Part shown: piece by piece, positions 37,319-46,034 of the stretch
Numbering within the stretch: position 1 is the stretch's first letter
How the letters are laid out: the number at the start of each line of letters is the position of its first letter
From: Limosilactobacillus reuteri
GTDB taxonomy: Bacteria > Bacillota > Bacilli > Lactobacillales > Lactobacillaceae
Length of the DNA stretch: 64,000 nucleotides
NCBI RefSeq assembly: GCF_034259105.1
Contig: NZ_CP139478.1
Coordinates: forward strand, 1,298,501 to 1,362,500
Direction: 5' to 3'
Position numbers and translations under genes: made by a program
The notes under the pieces: model-generated
The model's input: only the letters and a program-made list of their open reading frames with translations
What the model was told of the DNA's origin: nothing
Databases searched by the model: none

Positions 37319-37456
37319 GGAGGTTACCTTCTTTACTATGTGATTTGGCGATTTCATTGTATCAGAGGGCATGCCTCTTTTTTAGTTTAAAAACAAAAAA
37401 TCTAGTATTGGTATAGAAAGTGATATTTCTATATCAACACCAGATATTGTAGAGCC
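36062..37456. mobile_element. Truncated ISL3-family insertion sequence
   Basis: The right end is intact: on the minus strand GGCTCTACAATATCTGGTG resembles the ISL3-type terminal repeat, beginning at 37456. The left end is missing because IS30 element C copy 1 abuts the transposase gene. It is therefore unlikely to move by itself. Confidence 0.8.
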
Positions 37457-37493
37457 GAAATTTTCTCCTCCCTATTTATATACGAATTTTTGG

Positions 37494-38933
37494 TTATTTT
37501 GTACTTTTTTCCTTATTAGTATTTTTTAACATAAATGCTAGTACAAGACCAATCAATTCAGTGACGATCATGCCAATAAATACTAAATGATAGCCGTGAA
37601 GGGAAGCGACTTGAGCTGAACTTCCCCGTTGAAGTGCATTTGCAGTAGCAACCGTTAAAATCAGTGTTGAAATAGTAACGCCCGCGGAACCGAGAACTTG
37701 CCGGACAGTTGTTATTACGGCTGTTCCGTGGGGGACTAATTCATCAGGCAAGGCATTTGCTCCCAGTGTGACAGCTGGCATCATTACAAAGGCATTTCCA
37801 CCTTCAATCACCATTGCACAAAGGATCATTCCCAACAAGCTGAGGTGATTAAGGACGATTAATCCAGCAACCCAGCCAATGATAATCATAAACATTCCTA
37901 CCAGCATTGTCGGTTTAAACCCAATTTTATCAGCTAACTTTCCTGACAAAGGATTCAGGATACTAAGAAAAGCAGCGCCAGGCACTAGGGCCATTCCAGA
38001 AACAAATGGACTAACTTTTAATACTCCCTGATAATAAAGGGGGAAAATAATTGTCGTTACAATTAACGCAATATATGAAATCGACGTTAAAAGAATTGCT
38101 AAATCATAATTAAAAGTCTTCAATACCCGTAATTCCAATAGCGGGTGCTTGAGGTGAAGCTGCCGAATGCAGAACCAGGTAACCGCAATAAGACTAATGA
38201 TAAAGATCCCTGCATTTATTCCCCATGCAGGATTCTTTTTTCCAGTTTGGTCAACAACGTACATAATCCCAATTAACCCAATTAGTAAGATTACTGATAG
38301 CCAATCAAGGTTCGTTTCATGTCGTTCCATTACATCTTGGATCAGTCCGCTAGCAGCCATTAAAATAATTGCCGAAATAACAAGCATAAAGAGGATAAAA
38401 AGGCTCTTCCAGCTAAAAAACTTTAGAACAATTCCTGAAACAATCGGTCCACAGGCAAGGGCGGATCCCATTACCAAACCAGCAATTCCCATTGTTAATC
38501 CCCGTTCTTCTTTAGGCGTAATCTCAAGCAAAACAGTTTGATATGATGGGAATAAAACTCCGACAGCAAATGCTTCCATGGCTCGTCCAATCATCATAAA
38601 CCAGAAGCCATTAATTCCCCAAGACGCGGGGGTTAAAACAATCATCAAGGATCCAATATCAAATAGTCCCAGTGCTCCAATGAACATTGTCTTAAAACTC
38701 ATATTATTGAGCATCCACGGGCTAATTGGCATGCTGACACACATTACGAGCATAAAACCAGTCGTCAGCCATTGAACGGTTGATGTTGAAATCCCAAAAG
38801 CGTTCATTAAAGTTGGATAGGCAGTTGACAACGATGATTGACTAATCGACATCGTAAAGGTACCAACTAGTAAAGTAAAAATAAACCAAAAGCGACTATA
38901 ACTTTTTCCATTGCGTGCGATACTTTGATCCAT
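37494..38933 (-). CDS. MFS drug/proton antiporter, DHA2 family
   Basis: A 479-residue transporter with about 14 membrane segments. It has the N-terminal motif QSSLSTAYPTLMNAFGISTSTVQWL, motif A-like and GLVMGSALACGPIVSGIVL (motif C) sequences, and NALPDELVPHGTAVITTVRQVLGSAG late in the chain. Substrate is unknown; relatives export drugs and toxic compounds. It is divergent from perR, and a Per-box-like site at 38950-38964 lies just upstream of its start, which suggests peroxide- or metal-responsive control. Confidence 0.88.
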   Translation of the reverse strand: MDQSIARNGKSYSRFWFIFTLLVGTFTMSISQSSLSTAYPTLMNAFGISTSTVQWLTTGFMLVMCVSMPISPWMLNNMSFKTMFIGALGLFDIGSLMIVLTPASWGINGFWFMMIGRAMEAFAVGVLFPSYQTVLLEITPKEERGLTMGIAGLVMGSALACGPIVSGIVLKFFSWKSLFILFMLVISAIILMAASGLIQDVMERHETNLDWLSVILLIGLIGIMYVVDQTGKKNPAWGINAGIFIISLIAVTWFCIRQLHLKHPLLELRVLKTFNYDLAILLTSISYIALIVTTIIFPLYYQGVLKVSPFVSGMALVPGAAFLSILNPLSGKLADKIGFKPTMLVGMFMIIIGWVAGLIVLNHLSLLGMILCAMVIEGGNAFVMMPAVTLGANALPDELVPHGTAVITTVRQVLGSAGVTISTLILTVATANALQRGSSAQVASLHGYHLVFIGMIVTELIGLVLAFMLKNTNKEKSTK

Positions 38934-38949
38934 ATCATTCTCTCCTTCT

Positions 38950-38964
38950 TTAGAATAATTATTA
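38950..38964. promoter_or_regulatory. Per-box-like operator near the MFS start
   Basis: TTAGAATAATTATTA matches the Bacillus PerR consensus TTATAATNATTATAA at 12-13 positions and lies about 17 bases upstream of the MFS start codon. Confidence 0.55.
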
Positions 38965-39025
38965 TCTGACCGTTAATTATTATATGTTTTGAATTAGTGA
39001 ATGTAAATGTTATAATGTCAATAGA

Positions 39026-39040
39026 TTATAATTATTTTAA
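39026..39040. promoter_or_regulatory. Per-box-like operator near perR
   Basis: TTATAATTATTTTAA matches the PerR consensus at all positions but one. It lies directly before the perR ribosome binding site and just after a TATAAT (39010-39015), the place expected for autorepression. Confidence 0.7.
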
Positions 39041-39056
39041 GAAAGGGGACGACATT

Positions 39057-39512
39057 ATGGCAGAAGCAGAATTTGATCGAGCTCTTGACCATCTCCGTGA
39101 AAACAAGGTTCGTCTTACTCCCCAGCGGAAAACTATCTTAAATTACTTAATCAATCATCATACTCATCCAAGTGTCGAAATGATTTATGATGACCTTAAA
39201 GACACAGTTGCCAATATCAGTATGGCAACTGTTTACAATACTCTAAAACTCTTCGTTGATTATAATCTCGTAATTGAGCTAAAAAATGGAGACGGCAGTA
39301 CCCACTTTGATTATTTCGGCCACCCGCATTATCATGTCGTCTGCGATAATTGTGGTAAGATTTCTGATGTTTTTGATGAACATTTTACTGCAATCACGAA
39401 AGAATTAACGGTTATGACTCATGAAAAGACTGGCTATCTAGTTACAGGAAATAACATCGAAGTCCATGGCATTTGTCCCGAGTGTCAACGTAAATTACAT
39501 TTGAATCGTTAG
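39057..39512 (+). CDS. perR: Fur-family regulator, PerR type
   Basis: A 151-residue metal-dependent repressor. The winged helix includes VRLTPQRKTILNYLINH and ISMATVYNTLKLF. Residues matching PerR's regulatory metal site are present: His in THPSVEMIY, FDYFGHPHYHVVC with Asp and the HYH pair, and a following Asp. Two CxxC pairs (CDNC, CPEC) form the structural zinc site. AGGGG precedes the ATG at 39057. Per-box-like sequences flank the divergent promoter. PerR senses peroxide by oxidation of metal-bound His. Confidence 0.88.
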   Translation: MAEAEFDRALDHLRENKVRLTPQRKTILNYLINHHTHPSVEMIYDDLKDTVANISMATVYNTLKLFVDYNLVIELKNGDGSTHFDYFGHPHYHVVCDNCGKISDVFDEHFTAITKELTVMTHEKTGYLVTGNNIEVHGICPECQRKLHLNR

Positions 39513-39545
39513 TAAAAAATTCCCCGAAAACTCGGGGAATTTTTT
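39513..39545. terminator. Bidirectional terminator after perR
   Basis: AAAAAATTCCCCGA and TCGGGGAATTTTTT form a perfect stem serving both perR and the convergent permease gene. Confidence 0.92.
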
Positions 39546-40890
39546 ATGCTTTCTTTTGTGTTAATGAAGCAACGGCAAGAATTGCAAACCAAGCTAAAGT
39601 TAGTATAAGAGCAATTAAAGTTTGTTTCTCCATACATAAAACAATTAGCACAATAAAAAGAAAAACTAAAATAATATAGTCAGTAAAAGGTGCGCCTGGC
39701 ATCTTGAAAGTCCTCAATTGCGGATGTTTACGAATATATTTTAAATGTGCCAAGATGATAGCAGCCCACACAAAGAGAAAACTCGTGGTAGCAATACTGG
39801 AAACAAAAGTAAAAACTCCTTCTGGCATTACTAAGTTTAAGATAGCGGCAATTCCAATAACAATTGCAGAAATAATAACCGCTGTTGCAGGCACCGACCG
39901 TTTAGATAAGCGACTAATCTTACGGATAACAGGCCGGTGAGCAGTAGAGGTTAGCTCAGCCAGCATTCGACCAGTTGTATATAGAGAACTATTACAAGCA
40001 GAAGCCGCAGCAGTAATTACAACAAAATTAACGATACTAGCAGCCCCCGGAAGACCGATGTCACGGAAAACAAGGACAAACGGACTATTACTTGGTGAAA
40101 GTTTACTCCACGGATAAATGCACATAATGACAGCCAACGCACCGATATAAAAAAGCATAATTCGAACAGGAATGCCATTAATTGCCTTAGGGATAACAAC
40201 TTTAGGATTCTCTGCCTCAGCCGCTGTCACTCCTACCATTTCAATTCCAACAAAGGCAAATACAACCATTTGAAAAGAAAGCATGAAGCCCTTTGTCCCG
40301 GTAGCAAAAAAGCCCCCATCATTAACTAAATTAGCAGGAGTAGCGAGATAGCCGCTTGCCGAATGAAAATTAAGTAAAACTAAAATGACACCAACAGCAA
40401 TTAAAATAACAATTGCCAAAATTTTAATAAGGGCAAACCAAAATTCGAGCTCACCAAACGTACTAACAGTCATTAGATTTAATCCCAGTAAAATTAGCAG
40501 AGTTACTAATCCAGGTAACCATTGCGGAACTTGAGGAAACCATAGTTGAAAATATAATCCAATGGCGGTAACTTCGGCCATCGCCAATGCTAGCCAACAC
40601 ACCCAATAAGCCCAGCCCATTACAAAACTCACGCGATTACCAAGATAATCACGAATCGCATCCATAAACGAATGATAATGTAAGTCGGAAAGAAGCAACT
40701 CTCCCAGGGCCCGCATAATTCCAAAACAAATAATCCCAGTAATTAAATATGCTAAAAGGATTGCTGGACCAGCAGCGTGAATTGCCTTCCCCGATCCGAG
40801 AAATAATCCCGTCCCAATTGTTCCACCAAGTGCCATTAATTGAATATGACGACTTTTAAGTTTACGTGTAAATTCTTGTTTTTCTGCCAT
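39544..40890 (-). CDS. APC-family amino acid permease
   Basis: A 448-residue transporter with 12 membrane segments. The start LKSRHIQLMALGGTIGTGLFLGSG is the classic amino acid/polyamine/organocation signature, followed by GPAILLAYLITGI, and FVGIEMVGVTAAEAENP near residue 215. It resembles the AAT branch (D-serine/D-alanine/glycine or aromatic/basic amino acid permeases). Substrate cannot be set from sequence alone. It has its own promoter region upstream. Confidence 0.88.
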   Translation of the reverse strand: MAEKQEFTRKLKSRHIQLMALGGTIGTGLFLGSGKAIHAAGPAILLAYLITGIICFGIMRALGELLLSDLHYHSFMDAIRDYLGNRVSFVMGWAYWVCWLALAMAEVTAIGLYFQLWFPQVPQWLPGLVTLLILLGLNLMTVSTFGELEFWFALIKILAIVILIAVGVILVLLNFHSASGYLATPANLVNDGGFFATGTKGFMLSFQMVVFAFVGIEMVGVTAAEAENPKVVIPKAINGIPVRIMLFYIGALAVIMCIYPWSKLSPSNSPFVLVFRDIGLPGAASIVNFVVITAAASACNSSLYTTGRMLAELTSTAHRPVIRKISRLSKRSVPATAVIISAIVIGIAAILNLVMPEGVFTFVSSIATTSFLFVWAAIILAHLKYIRKHPQLRTFKMPGAPFTDYIILVFLFIVLIVLCMEKQTLIALILTLAWFAILAVASLTQKKA

Positions 40891-41025
40891 GATCCTCTCT
40901 CTTCCTCAATAATTGAAGTTTTATTAATCCTAGTTAGGTTTACTAGTCATTACTAAAAAAATCAACTATGATATATAACATTGAAAACTTATTATATACC
41001 ATTTTTCGTAGAAGGAGAAATCACA

Positions 41026-41592
41026 TTGCACGCATTAGTTCACTGGATCCCATTTTTTATTTATTTCTTTGCAGGATCTGTCCTTGTCACCCATAATCAC
41101 CTTTGGGAAAAATTCCCTAACTTCGGCCAGCACATTACAATTGCAACCTTTTTTATCTACTTAACTGCAATCGACTGGCTCTGCTTAACTCCTTCAATGT
41201 TTAATTTTAGTTCTACTAATAAACTTTTATTTTACTTTCACGGCGTACCATTTAATATCATCCCTCTCCAAGGACTCAGCCAAGAATTTTTCTTAAACAT
41301 TGTGATGACTTTGCCACTAGGAGTTTATCTTTATTTAATTAATCACCAAATGCCCTTCAGTCGTGCTATTCTCTATGGCTTTTTCTTCAGCTTATTTATC
41401 GAGTGTAACCAATTTGTTTGCGACCTTCTTTTCCATATTGGAAGGGTTGCCGATGTGGATGATTTGATTAGCAATACTATCGGAACTACAATTGGTTTTG
41501 CGGTAATGATCATACTTGATCAAACGATTTTTCATCAAGTTATTAAACAATTTATGCTAGTGGGTGGAAAATCTGATAAACTGAATAACTGA
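41026..41592 (+). CDS. VanZ-family membrane protein
   Basis: A 188-residue membrane protein with about five hydrophobic segments. NIIPLQGLSQEFFLNIVMTLPLGVYL and SLFIECNQFV followed by RVADVDDLISNTIGTTIGF match the VanZ core (NxxxFxPxG, E-x-x-Q, R-x-x-D-x-x-D). VanZ gives slight teicoplanin resistance in enterococci; in lactobacilli its role is not known. I start at TTG 41026 because GAAGGAG lies 8 bases before it. A 55-codon gene follows 11 bases later. Confidence 0.82.
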   Translation: MHALVHWIPFFIYFFAGSVLVTHNHLWEKFPNFGQHITIATFFIYLTAIDWLCLTPSMFNFSSTNKLLFYFHGVPFNIIPLQGLSQEFFLNIVMTLPLGVYLYLINHQMPFSRAILYGFFFSLFIECNQFVCDLLFHIGRVADVDDLISNTIGTTIGFAVMIILDQTIFHQVIKQFMLVGGKSDKLNN

Positions 41593-41603
41593 GGTGGTAA
41601 AAG

Positions 41604-41771
41604 ATGATTACAAATGAACAAAGAGCGCACGATATTGCTCTTACCTTACTACAATCACGAGCAAAAGATCTAAAGCCAATTGAAGCATATCATGAATATG
41701 TCAATTCATTATTACCAATCTTAAAGGAGATTGATAAGGATTTTCCCAACGGTATTAAAGAGCACCTTTAA
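41604..41771 (+). CDS. Small conserved-looking protein (55 aa)
   Basis: The frame reads MITNEQRAHDIALTLLQSR and ends FPNGIKEHL. GAGGTGG lies 7 bases before the ATG and a terminator follows, so it looks like a genuine short gene. It is amphipathic and helical. Similar short proteins with an N-terminal ERAHDLA motif occur in Gram-positive bacteria and phages, but I know of no function. It is co-oriented with vanZ and probably in the same transcript. Confidence 0.65.
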   Translation: MITNEQRAHDIALTLLQSRAKDLKPIEAYHEYVNSLLPILKEIDKDFPNGIKEHL

Positions 41772-41790
41772 TTTCCCGGGAAATTACGAT

Positions 41791-41829
41791 AAAAGAGGCT
41801 GGGAGTTAACTCAGTCTCTTTACTGTTTT
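41791..41829 (+). terminator. Terminator after the small gene
   Basis: AAAAGAGGCTGGG pairs with CTCAGTCTCTTT, followed by ACTGTTTT. Confidence 0.8.
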
Positions 41830-41988
41830 AAAGATAATTTATACAGTAGCGCGGTAGCTGGCTGAATTCCCCCTTTTACTATTTCATCCTATATATCATA
41901 ACTACTTTATTGATAATCTCTTTCTTCTTGTTTTATCAATCCAATTGAACTATGATATTAATGATTTTATTTTTAGGGAGGTTTTTCA

Positions 41989-42513
41989 ATGTTTGAAGAA
42001 ACTAAAAAGAGCTTTGACTGGTTTAGCTTAATTGTTGGAATCTTATTTATTATTGCTGGAATTGCATCATTCATGCGGCCAGATAAAACCCTTCACTTCT
42101 TAGCCATTGTTGCCGGAATTGCTTTTATTTTCCGCGGAATTTATGAATTATGGTTCCGTCAACGAATTGGTCAGATCTTAGGAGAATCCTCAGGTTGGTT
42201 AATTTTTTCTGCAATTTTAGATATTATTTTAGGGATTATTTTCCTTTTTCAACCAAGCTTTGGGGTACTCTTCATTGCTATTATCTTCGCTATCTGGTTT
42301 ATTCTTGACTCTATCAATGAATTGCTCAGTGCTAAGTTTTTCAAGGAATTCCATCGCGGATACTACTGGTTCATTGTAATTCTGGCAATTTTGAGCTTGG
42401 TATTAGGAGTTATTCTTTTATTTAGCCCATTACTTTCCGCTATTACAGTGGTATGGTTAGTTTCAACATTCTTGATTGTTTTCGGAATCATGAAACTTAT
42501 TCAAGCATTTTAA
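41989..42513 (+). CDS. HdeD/DUF308-family membrane protein
   Basis: A 174-residue protein with six membrane helices arranged as three related pairs, each with a Gly-rich turn (LIVGILFIIAGIASF, LDIILGIIFLFQPSF, LSLVLGVILLFSPL). This is the DUF308 pattern shared with E. coli HdeD, an acid-resistance membrane protein. Role here is unknown. AGGGAGG lies upstream of the ATG. It stands alone, with a terminator after it. Confidence 0.85.
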   Translation: MFEETKKSFDWFSLIVGILFIIAGIASFMRPDKTLHFLAIVAGIAFIFRGIYELWFRQRIGQILGESSGWLIFSAILDIILGIIFLFQPSFGVLFIAIIFAIWFILDSINELLSAKFFKEFHRGYYWFIVILAILSLVLGVILLFSPLLSAITVVWLVSTFLIVFGIMKLIQAF

Positions 42514-42528
42514 CGTATACCTTATATT

Positions 42529-42558
42529 AAAAGAGATCAGTTTTGCTGATCTCTTTTA
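42529..42558. terminator. Bidirectional terminator
   Basis: AAAAGAGATCAG and CTGATCTCTTTT form a perfect 12-base-pair stem shared by the DUF308 gene and the convergent YolD-like gene, whose stop codon lies within it. Confidence 0.9.
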
Positions 42559-42980
42559 ATTTTACGAATATTTTGAATTATAAGCCTTGTTCCATCATCA
42601 AATATTAGGTAGTGAGCATGGTGATCAATTCGTTTTAATCGACCAGTGTATTCTTCATAAAATCCTGTGTTACCATTAAAAAATTCAACTTTTATTAGCG
42701 GATGGGATTGGTTCCGTTCAATCATGGCAAGTTGGACTCGTATTCGATGCTTCATCTCAGCCGTGGGATAAGTTTTATGACTATACTTTTCCCCTACCTT
42801 TGCTAATAATTGATGATAGCCGGTCAAGGCTGCAAAAGGAGAAAACTGCGCAGCACGATCTTCGGTGGTCATTGGCGTATGAGCTTGAGAAATATGCCGA
42901 GGAGTGTTGATGATATCACGATACATTGAGGTATCACTAAACAAGCTTTTTTCTATTTTCAATAAATCCTCATTTCCCAT
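42537..42980 (-). CDS. YolD-like protein
   Basis: A 147-residue protein. RAAQFSPFAALTGYHQLL near residue 45 and YTGRLKRIDHHAHYLIFDDG match the YolD-like family, which accompanies UvrX/YqjW-type Y-family polymerases in Gram-positive bacteria and phages. The start ATG overlaps the last base of the polymerase stop codon, so translation is coupled. It is presumed to modulate the polymerase. Confidence 0.85.
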   Translation of the reverse strand: MGNEDLLKIEKSLFSDTSMYRDIINTPRHISQAHTPMTTEDRAAQFSPFAALTGYHQLLAKVGEKYSHKTYPTAEMKHRIRVQLAMIERNQSHPLIKVEFFNGNTGFYEEYTGRLKRIDHHAHYLIFDDGTRLIIQNIRKIKRDQQN

Positions 42981-44479
42981 TATGCTTGGTGCCCTCCAAT
43001 CTGACTGTTCCTTTCTAAAAGAGTAGCGCCTTTTTTCAAATCAGCCGCTCGAATAATGGCATTTTTACCATATTCATTTTGCAAATTAAGAACAAGCCTT
43101 TGTAACTTTTGATCCTTTTTTTGAATTTTGGAACGATTCTTATGTTTTTTTGTTGAGTCAGTAAATAAATCTAACTGCTCATTATAATTCGCCAATCGAG
43201 CAAGCGTTGGTGAAAGAAGGTGGTTCGCTATTACCGTAATTTTGCGAACTGTCAATCGCCGGTCAAGGCCAGAATCATATAGCTTCATAAATGCCTCCAT
43301 TAATTCTGTACCAGATGAAGTCGGTAAGGAAAGATCAGCCTTTCCATGCATCGGCTTGGGTACCTGCCGTCCATAGAAGTCGGTTACTAATGGTCCTTGG
43401 TAATCCTCCGATATATTAGAAACATCATAGGCGACCCTTAAAGCTACTTGATCAGTTACTAAGTTTTGCTTGGTTAACTGGAGAGCCAATGAATTAACCA
43501 TCTCTTGTATCACTAACCGGGTTTCTGTAAAGTTATAAGGCCGAGGCAACACCTGTCCAGAATACACCCCATGATCAGATGAATGATAATTTTTGATATC
43601 TTTAATGGAGGCGGACTCGTATCCCCATGCATGGTCAATAATAATTTCCGCATTTTTTCCAAATTCGCGGTATAATACTTCCTCATTCATCGGATCAGAT
43701 AATTTTCCCAATGAACATCGAGCAATATCTCCCATGGTATGAAGACCCAGCTTTTTTAGTCGGCGCGCATACCCAGGACCAATTCGCCAAAAGTCTGTTA
43801 GTGGCTGGTGTGCCCAAAGGTAACGGCGAAAAGTGTGTTCATTCATCTGTGCAATCCGGACCCCGTCTTCATCTCCCGGAATCCGTTTAGCTACTATATC
43901 CATCGCTACTTTTGCTAAGAAAAGATTGGTCCCAATTCCTGCAGTTGCAGTAATTTGTGTCTCTGCTTTAATCGTTTGGATGATTTCCTTAGCTAAAGAA
44001 CGGGCGCTAACCTGATATTCATTAAGATAATCAGTAATATCCATCATTACCTCATCAATAGAATAAACGTGGATCTTTTCTGGTGGTAAATAGCGTAAAT
44101 AAATTTCATAGATGGCGGCACTTTTTTCAAGATAAAAATTCATTCGTGGGCGCGCAATCCTATAACCAATTTTAAGTTTCGGTGATTTTAATAGTTCATC
44201 CCGGTAAATTGAAACAACTGGTGATAATCGCTGGTGAGACATTTCTTTGGCACGACGATTATTCAAGTATGCTACTCGTTGTTCCACCTCATACAATCGC
44301 GGGCGACCAGAAACGCCAAATTTTTTCAAAGCTGGTGAGACGGCGAGACAAATAGTCTTACTAGTTCGCGATTCGTCGGCAACTACGAGGTTAGCATTTA
44401 AAGGATCAAGCCCATACTCAGTACATTCGACCGAGGCATAGAATGATTTTAAATCGATTGCCATATATGTTCGCCCCAT
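42980..44479 (-). CDS. Y-family (UmuC/UvrX-like) translesion DNA polymerase
   Basis: A 499-residue polymerase. MAIDLKSFYASVECTEYGLDP holds the first catalytic Asp, and YSIDEVMMDITDYL holds the SIDE motif with the second pair. GIGTNLFLAKVAMD and FWRIGPGYARRLKKLG belong to the palm and helix-hairpin-helix thumb. These enzymes copy damaged DNA and are SOS-induced. GGAGG lies 9 bases before the ATG and a LexA-like box lies 47-61 bases upstream. It forms an operon with the YolD-like gene. Confidence 0.92.
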   Translation of the reverse strand: MGRTYMAIDLKSFYASVECTEYGLDPLNANLVVADESRTSKTICLAVSPALKKFGVSGRPRLYEVEQRVAYLNNRRAKEMSHQRLSPVVSIYRDELLKSPKLKIGYRIARPRMNFYLEKSAAIYEIYLRYLPPEKIHVYSIDEVMMDITDYLNEYQVSARSLAKEIIQTIKAETQITATAGIGTNLFLAKVAMDIVAKRIPGDEDGVRIAQMNEHTFRRYLWAHQPLTDFWRIGPGYARRLKKLGLHTMGDIARCSLGKLSDPMNEEVLYREFGKNAEIIIDHAWGYESASIKDIKNYHSSDHGVYSGQVLPRPYNFTETRLVIQEMVNSLALQLTKQNLVTDQVALRVAYDVSNISEDYQGPLVTDFYGRQVPKPMHGKADLSLPTSSGTELMEAFMKLYDSGLDRRLTVRKITVIANHLLSPTLARLANYNEQLDLFTDSTKKHKNRSKIQKKDQKLQRLVLNLQNEYGKNAIIRAADLKKGATLLERNSQIGGHQA

Positions 44480-44525
44480 TGTAATGTACCTCCATCCTTT
44501 TAGTAAATACTATTATATCTTCAAT

Positions 44526-44540
44526 CAAACATATGTTCAA
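44526..44540. promoter_or_regulatory. LexA (DinR) box-like operator
   Basis: CAAACATATGTTCA contains the perfect palindrome AACATATGTT and fits the Gram-positive SOS box CGAACNNNNGTTCG except at the G positions. It is upstream of the Y-family polymerase. Confidence 0.7.
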
Positions 44541-44553
44541 GAAACAGATAAAA

Positions 44554-44590
44554 ATAAGGAGGCTGGGAAAACTCAGCCTCCTTATTTAAC
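44554..44590. terminator. Terminator after hsp20
   Basis: AAATAAGGAGGCTG pairs with CAGCCTCCTTATTT, with T-rich flanks on both strands. It ends the hsp20 transcript before the polymerase promoter. Confidence 0.88.
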
Positions 44591-44599
44591 TTAATTTAA

Positions 44600-45031
44600 T
44601 TATTCAATATCAATATGATTTTCATCGTCATCAGTCTCATCCATCTTAGGAAGAGTAATTGTCAAAACACCATTCTTGTATTGAGCTTTGATATCCTTCT
44701 TATTTACATCTGGCAAACGATATTGCCGACTCATTTGGCCATACCGACGTTCAGAATGCAGAACATTGCCATCCTTATCACCATCATCATCAAGGGTATC
44801 CCGATGACCAGTAACTGTCAAAATATCATTAGCATAATTAATGTGAATATCCTTCTTATCAAATCCAGGCATGTCAATCTTTACGGTATAATTTTTGTCA
44901 TCTTCTGTAACATCTGTCTTCATGTGATCAGCAACCGGAGTTAAGTTAGAGAAGAAATCATCGTTCATCCAGTTACGCATGTTCATCAAACTATCAAATA
45001 AATTATTACGGTTTTGTAATTCATTAGCCAT
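44600..45031 (-). CDS. hsp20: Small heat shock protein Hsp20
   Basis: A 143-residue alpha-crystallin-type chaperone that holds unfolding proteins. The N-terminal region (NNLFDSLMNMRNWMNDDFFSN) precedes the alpha-crystallin domain: YTVKIDMPGFDKKDIHINY, DILTVTGHRD and the closing YKNGVLTITLPKM with the GVLTI signature. The acidic tail ends DDDENHIDIE. No CIRCE element is seen upstream, but a cre-like sequence is. Confidence 0.93.
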   Translation of the reverse strand: MANELQNRNNLFDSLMNMRNWMNDDFFSNLTPVADHMKTDVTEDDKNYTVKIDMPGFDKKDIHINYANDILTVTGHRDTLDDDGDKDGNVLHSERRYGQMSRQYRLPDVNKKDIKAQYKNGVLTITLPKMDETDDDENHIDIE

Positions 45032-45066
45032 AAAAAATGCTTCCTTTCTTTCTTATTCATTGTCTA

Positions 45067-45081
45067 TGTTAAACGCTTTCA
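45067..45081. promoter_or_regulatory. cre-like site upstream of hsp20
   Basis: On the minus strand TGAAAGCGTTTAACA resembles the CcpA consensus TGWAARCGYTWWCA but has one extra base near the right end. It may mark catabolite control. Confidence 0.4.
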
Positions 45082-45163
45082 GCTAAAATGCAACTAATAT
45101 GCTAGGGACCATTGACTAAAAAGAATATAATAGAAGTAGGAAAATAGAAAGGAGCCGCGCAAG

Positions 45164-46012
45164 ATGAAAAAAGTCACAATCAATAATGTTTCAATGCCTG
45201 CAATTGGAATCGGAACATGGAATATGGGAAATTCTCTCGTCAATCGGTCCACAGAAATTAAAGCCATTCAAACTGCAATTGACGCTGGTGCACAAGCTAT
45301 TGATACTGCGGAAATGTATGGCGATGGTCGTTCCGAAGCGCTTGTCGCTGAGGCCATCAAACCATATAGTCGGGAAAAGCTATTCTTAATTGATAAAGTT
45401 CTTCCTTCAAATGCCAGCAAGACAAAACTTGAGCATAGTTTAGACCAAAGTTTAGCTGCCGTAGGAACAGACTATTTTGACCTTTACCTTTTACACTGGC
45501 GAGGTGGGATTCCGTTAGCAGAAACAGTCAACGAATTAGAGAGAGTTAAAAAGGCAGGAAAGATTAAAGCATGGGGAGTCTCAAACTTCGATGTCAGTGA
45601 TCTTGAAGAATTATGGCGCCTAAAAAAAGGCACTGATTGTGTTGCCAACGAAGATCTCTATAATCTCGATAGTCGCGGAATTGAATTTGACCTCCTTCCC
45701 TTAATGAAACAACATCAGCTTCCATTAATAGCCTACTCTCCCCTTGTACAAGGAGACAGTTTATCGGGAAAGTTAACCGAGAATCCGCTACTAAAAGAAA
45801 TTGCCGCAAACCACCATGTGACCGTTAGTCAGATCATGCTTGCATGGGTCTTAAGAATTGGAAATGTCCTTGCTATTCCAAAGAGCAGCAGCCCAAAACA
45901 TGCTGAAGAAAATGTTGCAGCTGGTAACATTGAACTAAGTGATGATGAGTTACTTGCTTTACAAAAAGAGTTCCCATCACCAAATAAAAAAGTACCCCTC
46001 GCAGTAATTTAA
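45164..46012 (+). CDS. Aldo/keto reductase
   Basis: A 282-residue NADPH-dependent oxidoreductase. The catalytic tetrad is visible: Asp and Tyr in AIDTAEMYGDG, Lys in LIDKVLP and His in LYLLHWRGG. GVSNFDVSDLEEL and IPKSSSPKHAEENVAA mark the substrate and cofactor regions. Substrate is unknown; relatives reduce sugars and methylglyoxal. AAAGGAG lies before the ATG, in a short promoter region divergent from hsp20. Confidence 0.92.
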   Translation: MKKVTINNVSMPAIGIGTWNMGNSLVNRSTEIKAIQTAIDAGAQAIDTAEMYGDGRSEALVAEAIKPYSREKLFLIDKVLPSNASKTKLEHSLDQSLAAVGTDYFDLYLLHWRGGIPLAETVNELERVKKAGKIKAWGVSNFDVSDLEELWRLKKGTDCVANEDLYNLDSRGIEFDLLPLMKQHQLPLIAYSPLVQGDSLSGKLTENPLLKEIAANHHVTVSQIMLAWVLRIGNVLAIPKSSSPKHAEENVAAGNIELSDDELLALQKEFPSPNKKVPLAVI

Positions 46013-46034
46013 GAGTTACAATGTGACATAATAA

